Notes under the pieces: model-generated
Database searches by the model: none
What the model was told of the DNA's origin: nothing
What the model saw: the letters and a program-made list of their open reading frames with translations, nothing else
In this document: positions 54,047-62,596 of the stretch, one piece after another
Position numbering within the stretch: the stretch's first letter is position 1
Layout: each line of letters starts with the position of its first letter
Assembly (NCBI RefSeq): GCF_002204185.1
Contig: NZ_MXPU01000011.1
Span: 62,001-126,000, forward strand
Reading direction: 5' to 3'
Source of the DNA: Rhizobium esperanzae
Lineage (GTDB): Bacteria; Pseudomonadota; Alphaproteobacteria; Rhizobiales; Rhizobiaceae
Length of the DNA stretch: 64,000 nucleotides
Position numbers and translations under genes: made by a program

Positions 54047-54607
54047 GTGAAGACCGTCTACGAACGCGCCGACATCGTACCGCTGCTCGCGGAAACCTTC
54101 CGCGAACTCGGCTATGAGGGCGCCACGCTCAGCCGCATCACCGAACGCACCGGCATCGGCAAGGGCAGCCTTTATCACTTCTTCCCCGGCGGCAAGGAGG
54201 AGATGGCCGGCGCCGTGCTCGCCGATATCGATGCCTGGTTCGAACAGGCGATCTATCGGCCGCTGAGAAATGACGACGCCCGTCAGGCGATTGCGGCGAT
54301 GTGGGTCAATGTCAATGACTACTTCCGTGCCGGCGGCCGCATCTGCCTTGTCGGCGCCTTCGCGCTCGACGACACCCGCGCGCGGTTTTCGTCGGAGATC
54401 GCCGATTATTTCATCCGCTGGATCGAGGCGTTGAGTTCGGCGCTGATGCGGGCTGGCTGTGCTGAGACGGAGGCGCAGACGCTCGCTGAGGAAGGCGTCT
54501 GCGGCATTCAAGGCGCGTTGGTACTGTCGCGCGCACTCAGAGATGGAAAGGTCTTCACCCGGTCGCTCGAAGCGCTGGGGAACCGGCTTGAGGCTGCAAC
54601 ACGATGA
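54047..54607 (+). CDS. TetR family regulator
   Basis: 186 residues from a GTG at 54047. Helix-turn-helix region LAETFRELGYEGATLSRITE RTGIGKGSLYHFFPGG-type is typical of the AcrR/YcdC branch, followed by a ligand domain. In an operon with the DUF1348 gene, with the palindrome at 53522 as the likely operator, so it probably represses its own operon. Confidence 0.88.
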   Translation: MKTVYERADIVPLLAETFRELGYEGATLSRITERTGIGKGSLYHFFPGGKEEMAGAVLADIDAWFEQAIYRPLRNDDARQAIAAMWVNVNDYFRAGGRICLVGAFALDDTRARFSSEIADYFIRWIEALSSALMRAGCAETEAQTLAEEGVCGIQGALVLSRALRDGKVFTRSLEALGNRLEAATR

Positions 54608-54616
54608 GGTCAGGCC

Positions 54617-54778
54617 TTACATCCGCGCCGCCTTGCCTGTATCTATCAGCGCTGCTGTTGAGGCTGCCGGTGCCGGGCGGGTATTCTCGCGCTCAAGGCG
54701 AATCTGGCGCCACTCATTTTCCATCTGGTCGACGACATGCTGGGGAATGGTGGTCTGCGTGTTGGCGGGCGTCTGCAT
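54617..54778 (-). CDS. Small hypothetical protein, 53 residues
   Basis: Opens MQTPANTQTTIPQHVVDQME and continues with NEWRQIRLEREN, charged and probably helical; ends in an Ala/Thr-rich tail. AGGAGA lies 6 bases before the ATG at 54778; the frame is open to 54832 without a better start. Converges with tetR (9 bases between stops). Function unknown. Confidence 0.55.
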   Translation of the reverse strand: MQTPANTQTTIPQHVVDQMENEWRQIRLERENTRPAPAASTAALIDTGKAARM

Positions 54779-54935
54779 CGGAAGTCTCCTCTTGTGGTGG
54801 TAAGGCTTCAGGGCGTGAAAAATGCATTGCACAAGACAAAAGGCGTGTAAATCAGGGGCTTAGACACTTCAAACGATTAAGTTTATTTTAATCGATTAAG
54901 ACCGTTTTAACCACAAGGCTTACGGGAAGCGCGGA

Positions 54936-55580
54936 ATGGTTGTTCACATGAACCGGTTATTCTTTTTTGACGCTGTACGGCGCGAGCTCTTCAGGGGAGA
55001 GCTGACTCATCCCCAGGTAGTGGGGATGACGGCGATTCTCGACGCCTGGGAAAAGCGGTCTGCGCCGACCGACCGCCGATGGCTGGCCTATATCCTCGCA
55101 ACCGCCTATCATGAGACCGCCTATACGATGCAGCCGGTGCGCGAGACACTGGCTGAGAGCGATGCGCGCGCGGTCGAGATCCTGGAGGCAGCCTTTGCCG
55201 CAGGCCGGCTCTCCTGGGTGAAGACGCCCTACTGGCGGCCGGACGAGGATGGCCGCTGCTGGCTTGGGCGCGGACTGGTACAGCTCACACATAAGCGGAA
55301 TTACGATGCAATGAGCGCGCTGACGGGCATCGATCTGGTTGCCGATCCGGATCGGGCGATGGAGATGGAGGCGGCGGTGACGATCCTGATCGAAGGCATG
55401 CTGCAGGGCAGCTTTACCGGCCACAAACTCGCCGATCACCTGAATGCGATGACCGAGGACTGGGTCAATGCGCGGCGCATCGTCAACGGCACCGACCGGG
55501 CCGAGAAGCTTGCGGGTTACGCCAAGGCCTTCCATGCGGCACTGCGTCCGGATGCCGCGCAGGGCAGGCCGCGCGGTTGA
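54936..55580 (+). CDS. Phage-lysin-like glycoside hydrolase (GH19/lysozyme-like)
   Basis: 214 residues without a signal peptide. The segment RRWLAYILATAYHETAYTMQ holds a candidate catalytic Glu, and CWLGRGLVQLTHKRNYDAMS matches the GRG-x-VQLTH core of chitinase/lysozyme-like endolysins. It should cleave peptidoglycan or chitin-type chains. There is no holin or other phage gene nearby, so it is an orphan, perhaps a prophage relic taken over by the cell. Two direct CGATTAAG copies (54874, 54893) lie upstream. ATG 54948 is an alternative start. Confidence 0.75.
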   Translation: MVVHMNRLFFFDAVRRELFRGELTHPQVVGMTAILDAWEKRSAPTDRRWLAYILATAYHETAYTMQPVRETLAESDARAVEILEAAFAAGRLSWVKTPYWRPDEDGRCWLGRGLVQLTHKRNYDAMSALTGIDLVADPDRAMEMEAAVTILIEGMLQGSFTGHKLADHLNAMTEDWVNARRIVNGTDRAEKLAGYAKAFHAALRPDAAQGRPRG

Positions 55581-55642
55581 AGGCCCACGGCGCGCGTGTT
55601 ATCGCGCGGGCCAACCCTCTGGAATCTGACAGGAGCTTCCGC

Positions 55643-55948
55643 GTGATCCGCCATATCGTCTTCTTCACCGTGCAGGAGGAACATCTGGAGGAGGTGAGGG
55701 CGGGACTTTCGATCCTGACCGCCATTCCATACGCGCGCCTGCTGGAAATCGGCTCCAATGTGAAGACCGATCAGCTGGGCACCGAGATCGATCTCGTGGT
55801 CTATGGCGAATTCGACGATGAGGCGGCTCTCGCTGCTTATAAGGCGCACCCCGATTACCAGCGTTCGATCGAGCGCGTGCGCCCGCTTCGGGAAAAGCGC
55901 ATCGCCGCCGATTACGACAGCCGCACGGCCGTGACGCGGCCGCTCTGA
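55643..55948 (+). CDS. Dabb (stress-responsive A/B barrel) family protein
   Basis: 101 residues from a GTG at 55643 with AGGAG 7 bases upstream. IRHIVFFTV at the start and DEAALAAYKAHPDYQRSIER toward the end define the Dabb ferredoxin-like barrel, a dimeric small-protein family of varied or unknown activity. The frame extends back to 55577 without conservation. Confidence 0.85.
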   Translation: MIRHIVFFTVQEEHLEEVRAGLSILTAIPYARLLEIGSNVKTDQLGTEIDLVVYGEFDDEAALAAYKAHPDYQRSIERVRPLREKRIAADYDSRTAVTRPL

Positions 55949-56210
55949 CGCCGGCCTTCCTCCGGTAGCCGCGCTTGGGGCAATGGTGGAAAATCGCCAT
56001 TTTTTCGGAGAGACGAGCGATTTTTCGGATTTAGGTCGTTGCGACACGGGCCGACCTTCTGAGACACCGGAATCACTTTTCGAGAAACCCGCCGCAAGGG
56101 ACTCAAAAGACTCGCCGATCACGACGGATCATGGCTCGTCGGAACAGCTGCAGCGGCCTGAAGATGCTGATCGAGAGATATTCGGAACCGCTGACGTCCA
56201 GGCCCGAGCC

Positions 56211-57434
56211 TCACGAAACGACCGGGCTCGGCTCCGGTGCCCCGGCGTCCCGCACCAGCGCCATCAGCATCAGCACGAGAGTGAGCGCCAATGCTGAGAG
56301 AACAGCGCAGGCGAGCAGCGCCGGACCGGTGCCGGCGCGATCTAGAATGGCGGTGAAGACGACGGGAGCGATGGCATTGGCGAGGTTCTGCGGCAGTGAC
56401 AGCCGGGCCGAATGCAGGCCGAATTCGCTCGGCGAGAACAGCGCCAGCGGTAGCAGGGCCCGGGCGACGGCCATCACGCCCGAGCCGAAGCCGTAGAGCA
56501 GGATGAAGGTGACGAGGACCGGCGTCGATGGGCCGGCTGTCAGCATGATCAGAAAGCTGATTAGCGTCAGGCTGATGCCCATGACGGCGCTGAGGATGGG
56601 GTTGCCGCGGCGGCCGACCAGCATGTCGAGGAAACGGGCCGAGATGCCGAGGACGCCGCGCGCCGAGCCGAGCTGGAGCGCGAGCGCCGGTGAAGCCCCG
56701 GACTGGCGGAAGATTTCGAGCAGCGATGGGGCGATGCCGAAGGTGACGAAGGTCGAGATCGTTGTCACCGCGGCAATCAGCAGGAAAGCCTTGCGCCGAG
56801 CCGGCTTCGACAATGGCACCGGCGGAATCTCCGCCGCGCTGCTCTCGGCATGCGTCACGATCGGCTTCGGCAGAGCGAAAAGATGCAGCGGCAGGCAGAC
56901 GAAGAATTGCAGCGCCGCGCAGAAAACAAAGGTGAGCCGCCAGCCGACCGCCTCGTTGAGCAGGCTGAGGATCGGCCAGAAGATGGTGCTCGATAGCCCG
57001 GTGAACAGCATGAGGATGGCGATGACGCGTTTGCCGTTTATCCCTTCGCGTTCGACGACGGCGGTATAGGCCGGTGCCGAGAGACCCAATGCGCCGCCGA
57101 TGCCGATGACGAGCCAGGCGGCGGCGTAGAGCAGAATGCCGTTTGCCACCGCCAGCAGAGAGAGGCCGAGCGCCAAGATCAGCGAGGCGGCCGAAAGCAC
57201 CCGGGCGGCGCCATAGCGGCCGAGCCAACGGCCGGTCGTCGGGCCGGCAATGGCGCTGACCACCATCATGATCGTCAGGCCGGCAAAGATAACCTCGTTC
57301 GCCACGCCGAGAGCCGGTGCCACGGCGCGGCCCATGACGCCGAGCATGTCGAACGTCGTGCCCCAGCCGATCAGCTGGGTAGCGGCAAGCACGGTGACCG
57401 TCTGCGCCGAACGGAAGCGGAAGGAATTTGGCAT
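56211..57434 (-). CDS. MFS transporter, 12-helix
   Basis: 407 residues from the ATG at 57434; a TTG at 57470 gives a longer form. About twelve membrane helices, with AATQLIGWGTTFDMLGVMGR in helix 1 and GPTTGRWLGRYGAARV in the loop 2-3 position of motif A. Family exporters or importers of small molecules; substrate unknown. No obvious ribosome-binding site. Alone on its strand; its 3' side converges with the Dabb gene across 262 bases. Confidence 0.83.
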   Translation of the reverse strand: MPNSFRFRSAQTVTVLAATQLIGWGTTFDMLGVMGRAVAPALGVANEVIFAGLTIMMVVSAIAGPTTGRWLGRYGAARVLSAASLILALGLSLLAVANGILLYAAAWLVIGIGGALGLSAPAYTAVVEREGINGKRVIAILMLFTGLSSTIFWPILSLLNEAVGWRLTFVFCAALQFFVCLPLHLFALPKPIVTHAESSAAEIPPVPLSKPARRKAFLLIAAVTTISTFVTFGIAPSLLEIFRQSGASPALALQLGSARGVLGISARFLDMLVGRRGNPILSAVMGISLTLISFLIMLTAGPSTPVLVTFILLYGFGSGVMAVARALLPLALFSPSEFGLHSARLSLPQNLANAIAPVVFTAILDRAGTGPALLACAVLSALALTLVLMLMALVRDAGAPEPSPVVS

Positions 57435-57954
57435 TGGGACTGAAAGGGCTCTGAAATGCGAGGCCAGCAAGGGATAGCAGTTTCAACCAGCCGGCGAAAG
57501 CCGCGATCGGCAATTCCGCTATGCCTGACGCCTGCGTTTTTTCTCGAACGGATGAAAAGATGAGCGAACGACATGAGAGAGCGGTACAATTTGAGGACGA
57601 CCCCCTGCGCCCTGATGTGTGCCGCTGTCGGCCGGCCTGGCGTAATTGCTGTTCGGCGCGAATCAGAACGACGCGGCCGGTTCGGAAACGATGACCGCGG
57701 TGGGATCACCCCGGATTTGCATGCTTGCCGGAGGAGCTGGCCAGCATCCGGATTCCAGCGACGGGGCGCCTTGTTTCCAGGCGCCAGGCGGACCGCCGGC
57801 ACTTGTGACAGCCGCCGATTCCAAGGGCTGAAATCGATTGCCCCAAACAGTCGAGAACGGTTCTAAATGCCCTGTATTACAGCGCATTCATTTGCCATTC
57901 AGGTGGCTTGAGTACATATTCGCAGCAAGTTGAATTACCTTGAAAGCGTAAGAC
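57435..57954. other. Divergent gap between the MFS gene and feuN
   Basis: 520 bases. Short open frames on the plus strand (57558-57690 and 57690-57831) lack a convincing product. One hairpin, GGCGCCT-TGTTTCC-AGGCGCC (about 57775-57795), may be structural. The last 100 bases are AT-richer and probably hold the feuN promoter. Confidence 0.4.
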
Positions 57955-58203
57955 ATGGCCTTTCCTCTGAGCGTCGCAGTAGTGGCCGCCGGACTGGTGG
58001 CATCGGCGCCCTCACCGGATGGCGCAGGCACCCTCGTCCTGCGCGTGGCTGGCGATTGCAGCGCCGCCGCAGCCCAGGTCGTCGAACAGACGGGCGGCCA
58101 GCTCCTGTCCGTGCAACCGGTGGGCGATAGCTGCATCATTACCGTTCTCGTGTCGGGCAATGGCCAGCGTCCACGCAAGGTAACAGTAAAGGTTCCGATG
58201 TAA
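57955..58203 (+). CDS. feuN: FeuN-like small periplasmic inhibitor of FeuPQ
   Basis: 82 residues with a signal peptide-like start (MAFPLSVAVVAAGLVASA) and a small acidic-to-neutral mature part with two cysteines (GDCSAAAAQ and DSCIITVLV). In Sinorhizobium meliloti FeuN is a short periplasmic protein encoded just upstream of feuP that restrains the sensor kinase FeuQ; size, export signal and position fit. The assignment rests mainly on context. Gap to feuP is 53 bases. Confidence 0.72.
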   Translation: MAFPLSVAVVAAGLVASAPSPDGAGTLVLRVAGDCSAAAAQVVEQTGGQLLSVQPVGDSCIITVLVSGNGQRPRKVTVKVPM

Positions 58204-58256
58204 GCGGAATCGGTCTATTCAAACACGATCGATTTAAAGCGGACGAAGGCGGACCG

Positions 58257-58928
58257 ATGCGCATCCTGGTAATCGAAGATGACGTCAACCTGAACCGGCA
58301 GCTGACCGACACGCTGAAGGAGGCGGGTTATGTCGTCGACCAGGCGTTCGACGGCGAAGAAGGCCATTTCCTCGGCGATACCGAGCCCTATGACGCCATC
58401 ATCCTCGATATCGGCCTGCCGGAGATGGACGGTGTCACCGTGTTGGAAAAATGGCGCGGCGCCGGCCGCGCTATGCCGGTTTTGATCCTGACGGCGCGCG
58501 ACCGCTGGAGCGACAAGGTTGCCGGCATCGACGCCGGAGCCGACGATTACGTCACCAAGCCTTTTCATGTCGAGGAAGTGCTGGCGCGCATCCGGGCGCT
58601 GATCCGGCGCGCCGCCGGGCATGCATCTTCGGAGATCGTCTGCGGGCCTGTCCGGCTCGATACCAAATCCTCGAAGGCGACGGTCAACGGCACGGCGCTG
58701 AAGCTGACCTCGCACGAATATCGGCTGCTTTCCTACCTCATGCATCACATGGGCGAGGTCGTCTCGCGCACCGAACTGGTCGAGCACATGTACGATCAGG
58801 ATTTCGACCGCGACTCCAACACGATCGAGGTCTTCGTCGGCCGCCTGCGCAAGAAGATGGGCGTCGACCTGATCGAAACGGTGCGCGGTCTCGGCTACCG
58901 CATCCAAGCGCCGAAACATGCGAATTAA
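58257..58928 (+). CDS. feuP: OmpR-family response regulator FeuP
   Basis: 223 residues. Receiver domain with acidic pair in VIEDD, phospho-acceptor D51 in IILDIGLPEMDG and the lysine of DYVTKPF; winged-helix DNA-binding domain from about residue 125 (LTSHEYRLLSYLMHHMGEVV, SNTIEVFVGRLRKKMG, VRGLGYRI). With FeuQ it controls periplasmic cyclic glucan export (ndvA) in S. meliloti and was first described in iron uptake in R. leguminosarum. Overlaps feuQ by 11 bases. Confidence 0.92.
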   Translation: MRILVIEDDVNLNRQLTDTLKEAGYVVDQAFDGEEGHFLGDTEPYDAIILDIGLPEMDGVTVLEKWRGAGRAMPVLILTARDRWSDKVAGIDAGADDYVTKPFHVEEVLARIRALIRRAAGHASSEIVCGPVRLDTKSSKATVNGTALKLTSHEYRLLSYLMHHMGEVVSRTELVEHMYDQDFDRDSNTIEVFVGRLRKKMGVDLIETVRGLGYRIQAPKHAN

Positions 58929-60321
58929 GTCGCTCACCGCACGCGTGTTGCTGCTGACCACGGTCTGGTCGACGGTGGCGCTGGTGGTGATCGGCTTGCT
59001 GATCTCCACGCTCTACCGCAAGAGCGCCGAACGTGGTTTCCAGGATCTGCTGCGGGCCCAGCTCTATAATGTCATCAATTCCGTGACGATCGGCGATCAG
59101 GGGGCATTGAGCGGGAGTCCGCAGCTCGGCGATCTGCGCTTTGCTCAGCCGAAGACCGGCTGGTATTGGGTGGTGGAGCCGCTCGGCACCTATACGACTG
59201 CGCCGCTGGTCTCCCCCTCGCTCGGCTCGGCGCTCATTCCGGTACCCTCCGTCGTCGAGGCGCCTTTCGACAAGAATTACGAGCGTTATTATCAGGTGAC
59301 GGACGCCTCCGGGAACCGCGTGCAGGTGGCTGAAACCGAAGTGGTGCTCGACACCGACGGGCGTGCGGCGCGCTTCCGCGTCACCGGCAATGTCGATGTC
59401 GTCGAGGACGATGTCCGCACCTTTTCCCACAGCCTCTATCTGGCGCTCGCCGGTTTCGGCGTCGGCAGCCTGATCGTCAATGCGCTGGCGATCCTCTATG
59501 GCCTGAAGCCGCTCGACAAGGCGCGCGCCGCCCTGGAGCGCATCCGCGCCGGCGAGAGCGAGCAACTGAAGGGCGACTTCCCGCGCGAAATCCTGCCGCT
59601 CGCCAACGAGGTGAACGCGCTGATCGACAGCAACCGCCGCATCGTCGAGCGGGCGCGCATGCAGGTCGGCAACCTGGCGCATTCGCTGAAAACGCCGATC
59701 GCCGTTCTGCTCAACGAGGCGCGGGTGCTGGAAAAATCCCATGGCGAACTGGTGCGCAGCCAGGCGGAATCGATGCAAGGGCAGGTGCAATCCTATCTCA
59801 ACCGGGCCCGCATCGCCGCCCAGCGCGAATCCGTGCTGGCCCGCACCGATGCCGAACCGGCGCTGGAGCGGCTGGTGCGCGTCATGCGCCGGCTGAACGT
59901 TGATACCGAATTCGATCTTATCGTCTCGCCGCCGCATCTTGCCGTCGCCATGGAACAGCAGGATCTCGAGGAAACCGTCGGCAATCTCCTGGAAAATGCG
60001 GCGCGCTTCGCTAAGAGCAGGGTGCGGCTTTCGGCCATCGAGGCTGGCGAGGACGTGAAAGGGGCGGAGGCGAGCGCCCGCCGGCGCTGGGTGGAGCTTG
60101 CCGTCGAGGATGACGGGCCCGGCCTTGAGCCCGACCAGATCCGCGAGGCGCTGAAGCGTGGCCGCAGGCTCGATGAAAGCAAGCCGGGAACCGGGCTCGG
60201 CCTTTCGATCGTCACCGAGATTTCCAACGAATATCAGGGAAGGCTTGAGCTCTCCCGCGGCGAATGGGGCGGCCTGAAGGCGAAGCTTATCCTGCCAGGC
60301 GTCACAAAGGATGTTGCATGA
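58918..60321 (+). CDS. feuQ: Sensor histidine kinase FeuQ
   Basis: 467 residues. Membrane helices at about 12-32 and 172-194 bracket a periplasmic sensor region; a HAMP-like linker follows (LKPLDKARAALERIRAGESE), then the H-box GNLAHSLKTPIAVLLNEARV with H255, and the ATPase domain NLLENAARFAKS, DDGPGL, GTGLGLSIVTEI. PhoQ-like class kinase whose periplasmic region is the expected contact for FeuN. Translation is coupled to feuP by overlap. Confidence 0.92.
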   Translation: MRIKSLTARVLLLTTVWSTVALVVIGLLISTLYRKSAERGFQDLLRAQLYNVINSVTIGDQGALSGSPQLGDLRFAQPKTGWYWVVEPLGTYTTAPLVSPSLGSALIPVPSVVEAPFDKNYERYYQVTDASGNRVQVAETEVVLDTDGRAARFRVTGNVDVVEDDVRTFSHSLYLALAGFGVGSLIVNALAILYGLKPLDKARAALERIRAGESEQLKGDFPREILPLANEVNALIDSNRRIVERARMQVGNLAHSLKTPIAVLLNEARVLEKSHGELVRSQAESMQGQVQSYLNRARIAAQRESVLARTDAEPALERLVRVMRRLNVDTEFDLIVSPPHLAVAMEQQDLEETVGNLLENAARFAKSRVRLSAIEAGEDVKGAEASARRRWVELAVEDDGPGLEPDQIREALKRGRRLDESKPGTGLGLSIVTEISNEYQGRLELSRGEWGGLKAKLILPGVTKDVA

Positions 60322-60440
60322 CCAACTGCTTGATGTCACAAGGATAGTGGCAAACGTATAGCATGCTTTGCCATAATGCTGACACGGGGACGCTGCACTT
60401 CGATCGGCTTGAATTTGACCTCTGATCGCGGTTCGACGCA

Positions 60441-60866
60441 ATGATTCTACGCTCGCAAGGCATGATGGTTTCCATCCTTCTTATCGCCGTCGCGCTCACC
60501 GGCTGCACGACGACGAAGGGTGCCGCTTCGCGCGGCATTTTTTCGAGCAAACCCTCCGCGTCGGCGGCGTTCATCACCGCGCTCCAGGGCGGCATCGTCG
60601 GCCGCAGCGGCGTGAGCTTGAGCGACAGCAACAAGCAGCGGGCCCTTGAGGCGGAATATCGGGCGCTGGAAGGAGCGGCGGTCGGCCAGCCGGTAGTCTG
60701 GAGCGGCAAGGACGTCACAGGCAAGGTCGTGGCGGCCGCGCCCTATCAGGTCGGATCGCAGAATTGCCGGCAATATACCCATACGCTGACCGTCGATGGC
60801 AAGGAAACCGTGGCGCGGGGTGCAGCCTGCCGCAACGAAGACGGCAGTTGGTCGCCGCTCGGCTGA
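60441..60866 (+). CDS. Outer-membrane-type lipoprotein (17-kDa antigen-like)
   Basis: 141 residues. A type II signal peptide with lipobox LTGC (cysteine at about residue 22), then a Ser/Ala-rich stretch and a C-terminal region RALEAEYRALEGAAVGQPVV to CRQYTHTLTVDGK and ACRNEDGSW that resembles the Rickettsia 17-kDa surface antigen family. Located 120 bases after feuQ and 97 before ccmI, so its operon is unclear. Function unknown. Confidence 0.8.
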   Translation: MILRSQGMMVSILLIAVALTGCTTTKGAASRGIFSSKPSASAAFITALQGGIVGRSGVSLSDSNKQRALEAEYRALEGAAVGQPVVWSGKDVTGKVVAAAPYQVGSQNCRQYTHTLTVDGKETVARGAACRNEDGSWSPLG

Positions 60867-60962
60867 GAAATCCGGCTCTAGATTGCGGCGAATAGCCTCA
60901 AATCTTCGTCATTCCGGCTTTGGCAGTTGGAATAGGCGTATGCTTCACGTATTTGGGCCGAT

Positions 60963-62093
60963 ATGCTGTTCTGGATTCTCGTTGCCGTTTTGACGGCAGC
61001 CGTCGCCGTCATCCTGCTCTACCCCCTTCTGCGTGGTGCGAAGGCGGCGCAGAACAGCCGCGCCGGCGAGGCGGCAGTCTATCGCGACCAGTTGCGCGAA
61101 CTCGACCGCGATCTTGCTGGCGGGCTGATCACGCCTGAGGAGGCTGATTACGCCAGAGCCGAAATCGGCCGACGACTGATCGCCGTCTCTGCCGGAGAGG
61201 CGGAGATGACGCAGAAACCCGCACGGCATCATCGCCTTGCCGAAGTCTTCGTCCTCTTGATCCTGCCGACGCTCGGGCTCTGTCTTTATCTGACGACAGG
61301 CAGGCCGGATCTGCCGTCGCAGCCGCTGGAAGCGCGGCTGGAAAATCCCGGTGACGACGTGGCGGTGCTGATCGCCAAGGCGGAACGGCATCTGGCTCAA
61401 AATCCCGACGACGGCAAGGGCTGGGACGTGCTGGCGCCGATCTATTTCCGCACGATGCGGGTGGCCGATGCTGAGGTGGCCTACCGCAACGCGATCCGGC
61501 TTCTTGGCCCGAGCCCGATCCGGCTCGACGGTCTTGCCGAGACGTTGATGGCGGTCTCCGACGGCGTCGTGACGGAGGAGGCCCGCCAGGCGCTGGAACA
61601 GTCGCTGACGCTGGAGCCCGATAATCCTCGTGCCCGCTTCTACATTGCGCTCAGCATGGAACAGGCGGGACGGGCCGACGAGGCCCGCCGGGCCTTCGAG
61701 GCGCTGGCGCAGCAATCGCCGGCCGATGCGCCCTGGCTGCCGCTGGTCAATGAACATATCGCCAAGAACGGCGGCGCGGTCGCCCCGCCGGCGACGCCCG
61801 GTGGACCGACGTCGGAAGATGTGGCGGCGGCTGAAAACATGAATGCCGGCGATCGTCAGCAGATGATCCGCGGCATGGTCGAAAGGCTCGATGCCAAGCT
61901 CAGCGAGGATCCCAACAATTTCGAGGGATGGATGCGGCTCGTCCGCTCTTACGCCGTATTGAACGATAAGAATCGCGCAGCCGACGCCCTGAAGCGCGGG
62001 CTTGCCGCCTTTCCGCCGTCCGGCGAGCAGGGTCGGCAATTGCTGGCGCTTGCCAGGGAACTTGGCATTGCCACGGAGGGAATGACGCAATGA
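60963..62093 (+). CDS. ccmI: Cytochrome c biogenesis protein CcmI (CycH)
   Basis: 376 residues. Two membrane helices (about 2-20 and 90-110) bracket a cytoplasmic leucine-zipper-like loop (AVYRDQLRELDRDLAGGLIT); the C-terminal periplasmic part contains TPR motifs (NPDDGKGWDVLAPIYFRTMR, EPDNPRARFYIALSMEQAGR, DPNNFEGWMRLVRSYAVLND) that present apocytochrome to the haem ligation complex. First gene of the ccm run; its stop overlaps the ccmE start (ATGA). Confidence 0.93.
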   Translation: MLFWILVAVLTAAVAVILLYPLLRGAKAAQNSRAGEAAVYRDQLRELDRDLAGGLITPEEADYARAEIGRRLIAVSAGEAEMTQKPARHHRLAEVFVLLILPTLGLCLYLTTGRPDLPSQPLEARLENPGDDVAVLIAKAERHLAQNPDDGKGWDVLAPIYFRTMRVADAEVAYRNAIRLLGPSPIRLDGLAETLMAVSDGVVTEEARQALEQSLTLEPDNPRARFYIALSMEQAGRADEARRAFEALAQQSPADAPWLPLVNEHIAKNGGAVAPPATPGGPTSEDVAAAENMNAGDRQQMIRGMVERLDAKLSEDPNNFEGWMRLVRSYAVLNDKNRAADALKRGLAAFPPSGEQGRQLLALARELGIATEGMTQ

Positions 62094-62596
62094 CGCGCAA
62101 GCAGAAGCGCCTTGCGGTGATTGCTGGCGGGATGAGTTTCATCCTTGCGGCGGTGTTGTTGGTGATGTTCGCCTTCAGCCAGTCGGTGGCCTATTTCTAC
62201 ATGCCGGCCGATCTGGCCAAGACGCCGGTGGCGCCGGAGACCCGCATCCGGCTCGGCGGCCTGGTCGGGGCCGGCAGCGTCGTGCGCGGCGCCGGTTCGA
62301 CGGTGGAATTTACCGTTACCGACGGCAGCGCCAATGCGGTGAAGGTCAGATATACCGGCATCCTTCCCGATCTGTTCCGCGAAGGGCAGGGCGTCGTCAC
62401 CGAAGGCATGTTTGCCGCCGGAACGAACGTCTTTACAGCCGACACGGTGCTCGCCAAGCATGACGAGACCTATATGCCGAAGGAGGTGGCCGACAAGCTG
62501 AAGCAGCAGGGGCTGTGGCAGGAAGGCCAAGGGCAGGGGCAGGGCCAGAGCCAACAAAATCCGGGGCAGGGGCAGGAGGCGAAAGCGACGCCATGA
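62090..62596 (+). CDS. ccmE: Haem chaperone CcmE (CycJ)
   Basis: 168 residues. An N-terminal membrane anchor (about 8-30), an OB-fold periplasmic domain and the haem-binding motif VLAKHDETYMPKEV with covalent ligand H124 and Y128. It carries haem from CcmC to CcmF/CcmH. The C terminus is an unusual Gln/Gly-rich tail (GQGQGQGQSQQ-type). Overlaps both neighbours by ATGA, so it is translationally coupled. Confidence 0.95.
   Translation: MTRKQKRLAVIAGGMSFILAAVLLVMFAFSQSVAYFYMPADLAKTPVAPETRIRLGGLVGAGSVVRGAGSTVEFTVTDGSANAVKVRYTGILPDLFREGQGVVTEGMFAAGTNVFTADTVLAKHDETYMPKEVADKLKQQGLWQEGQGQGQGQSQQNPGQGQEAKATP

Noticed and set aside
58738..60441. 567-codon minus-strand frame opposite feuQ
   Set aside because: Shadow of the kinase gene.
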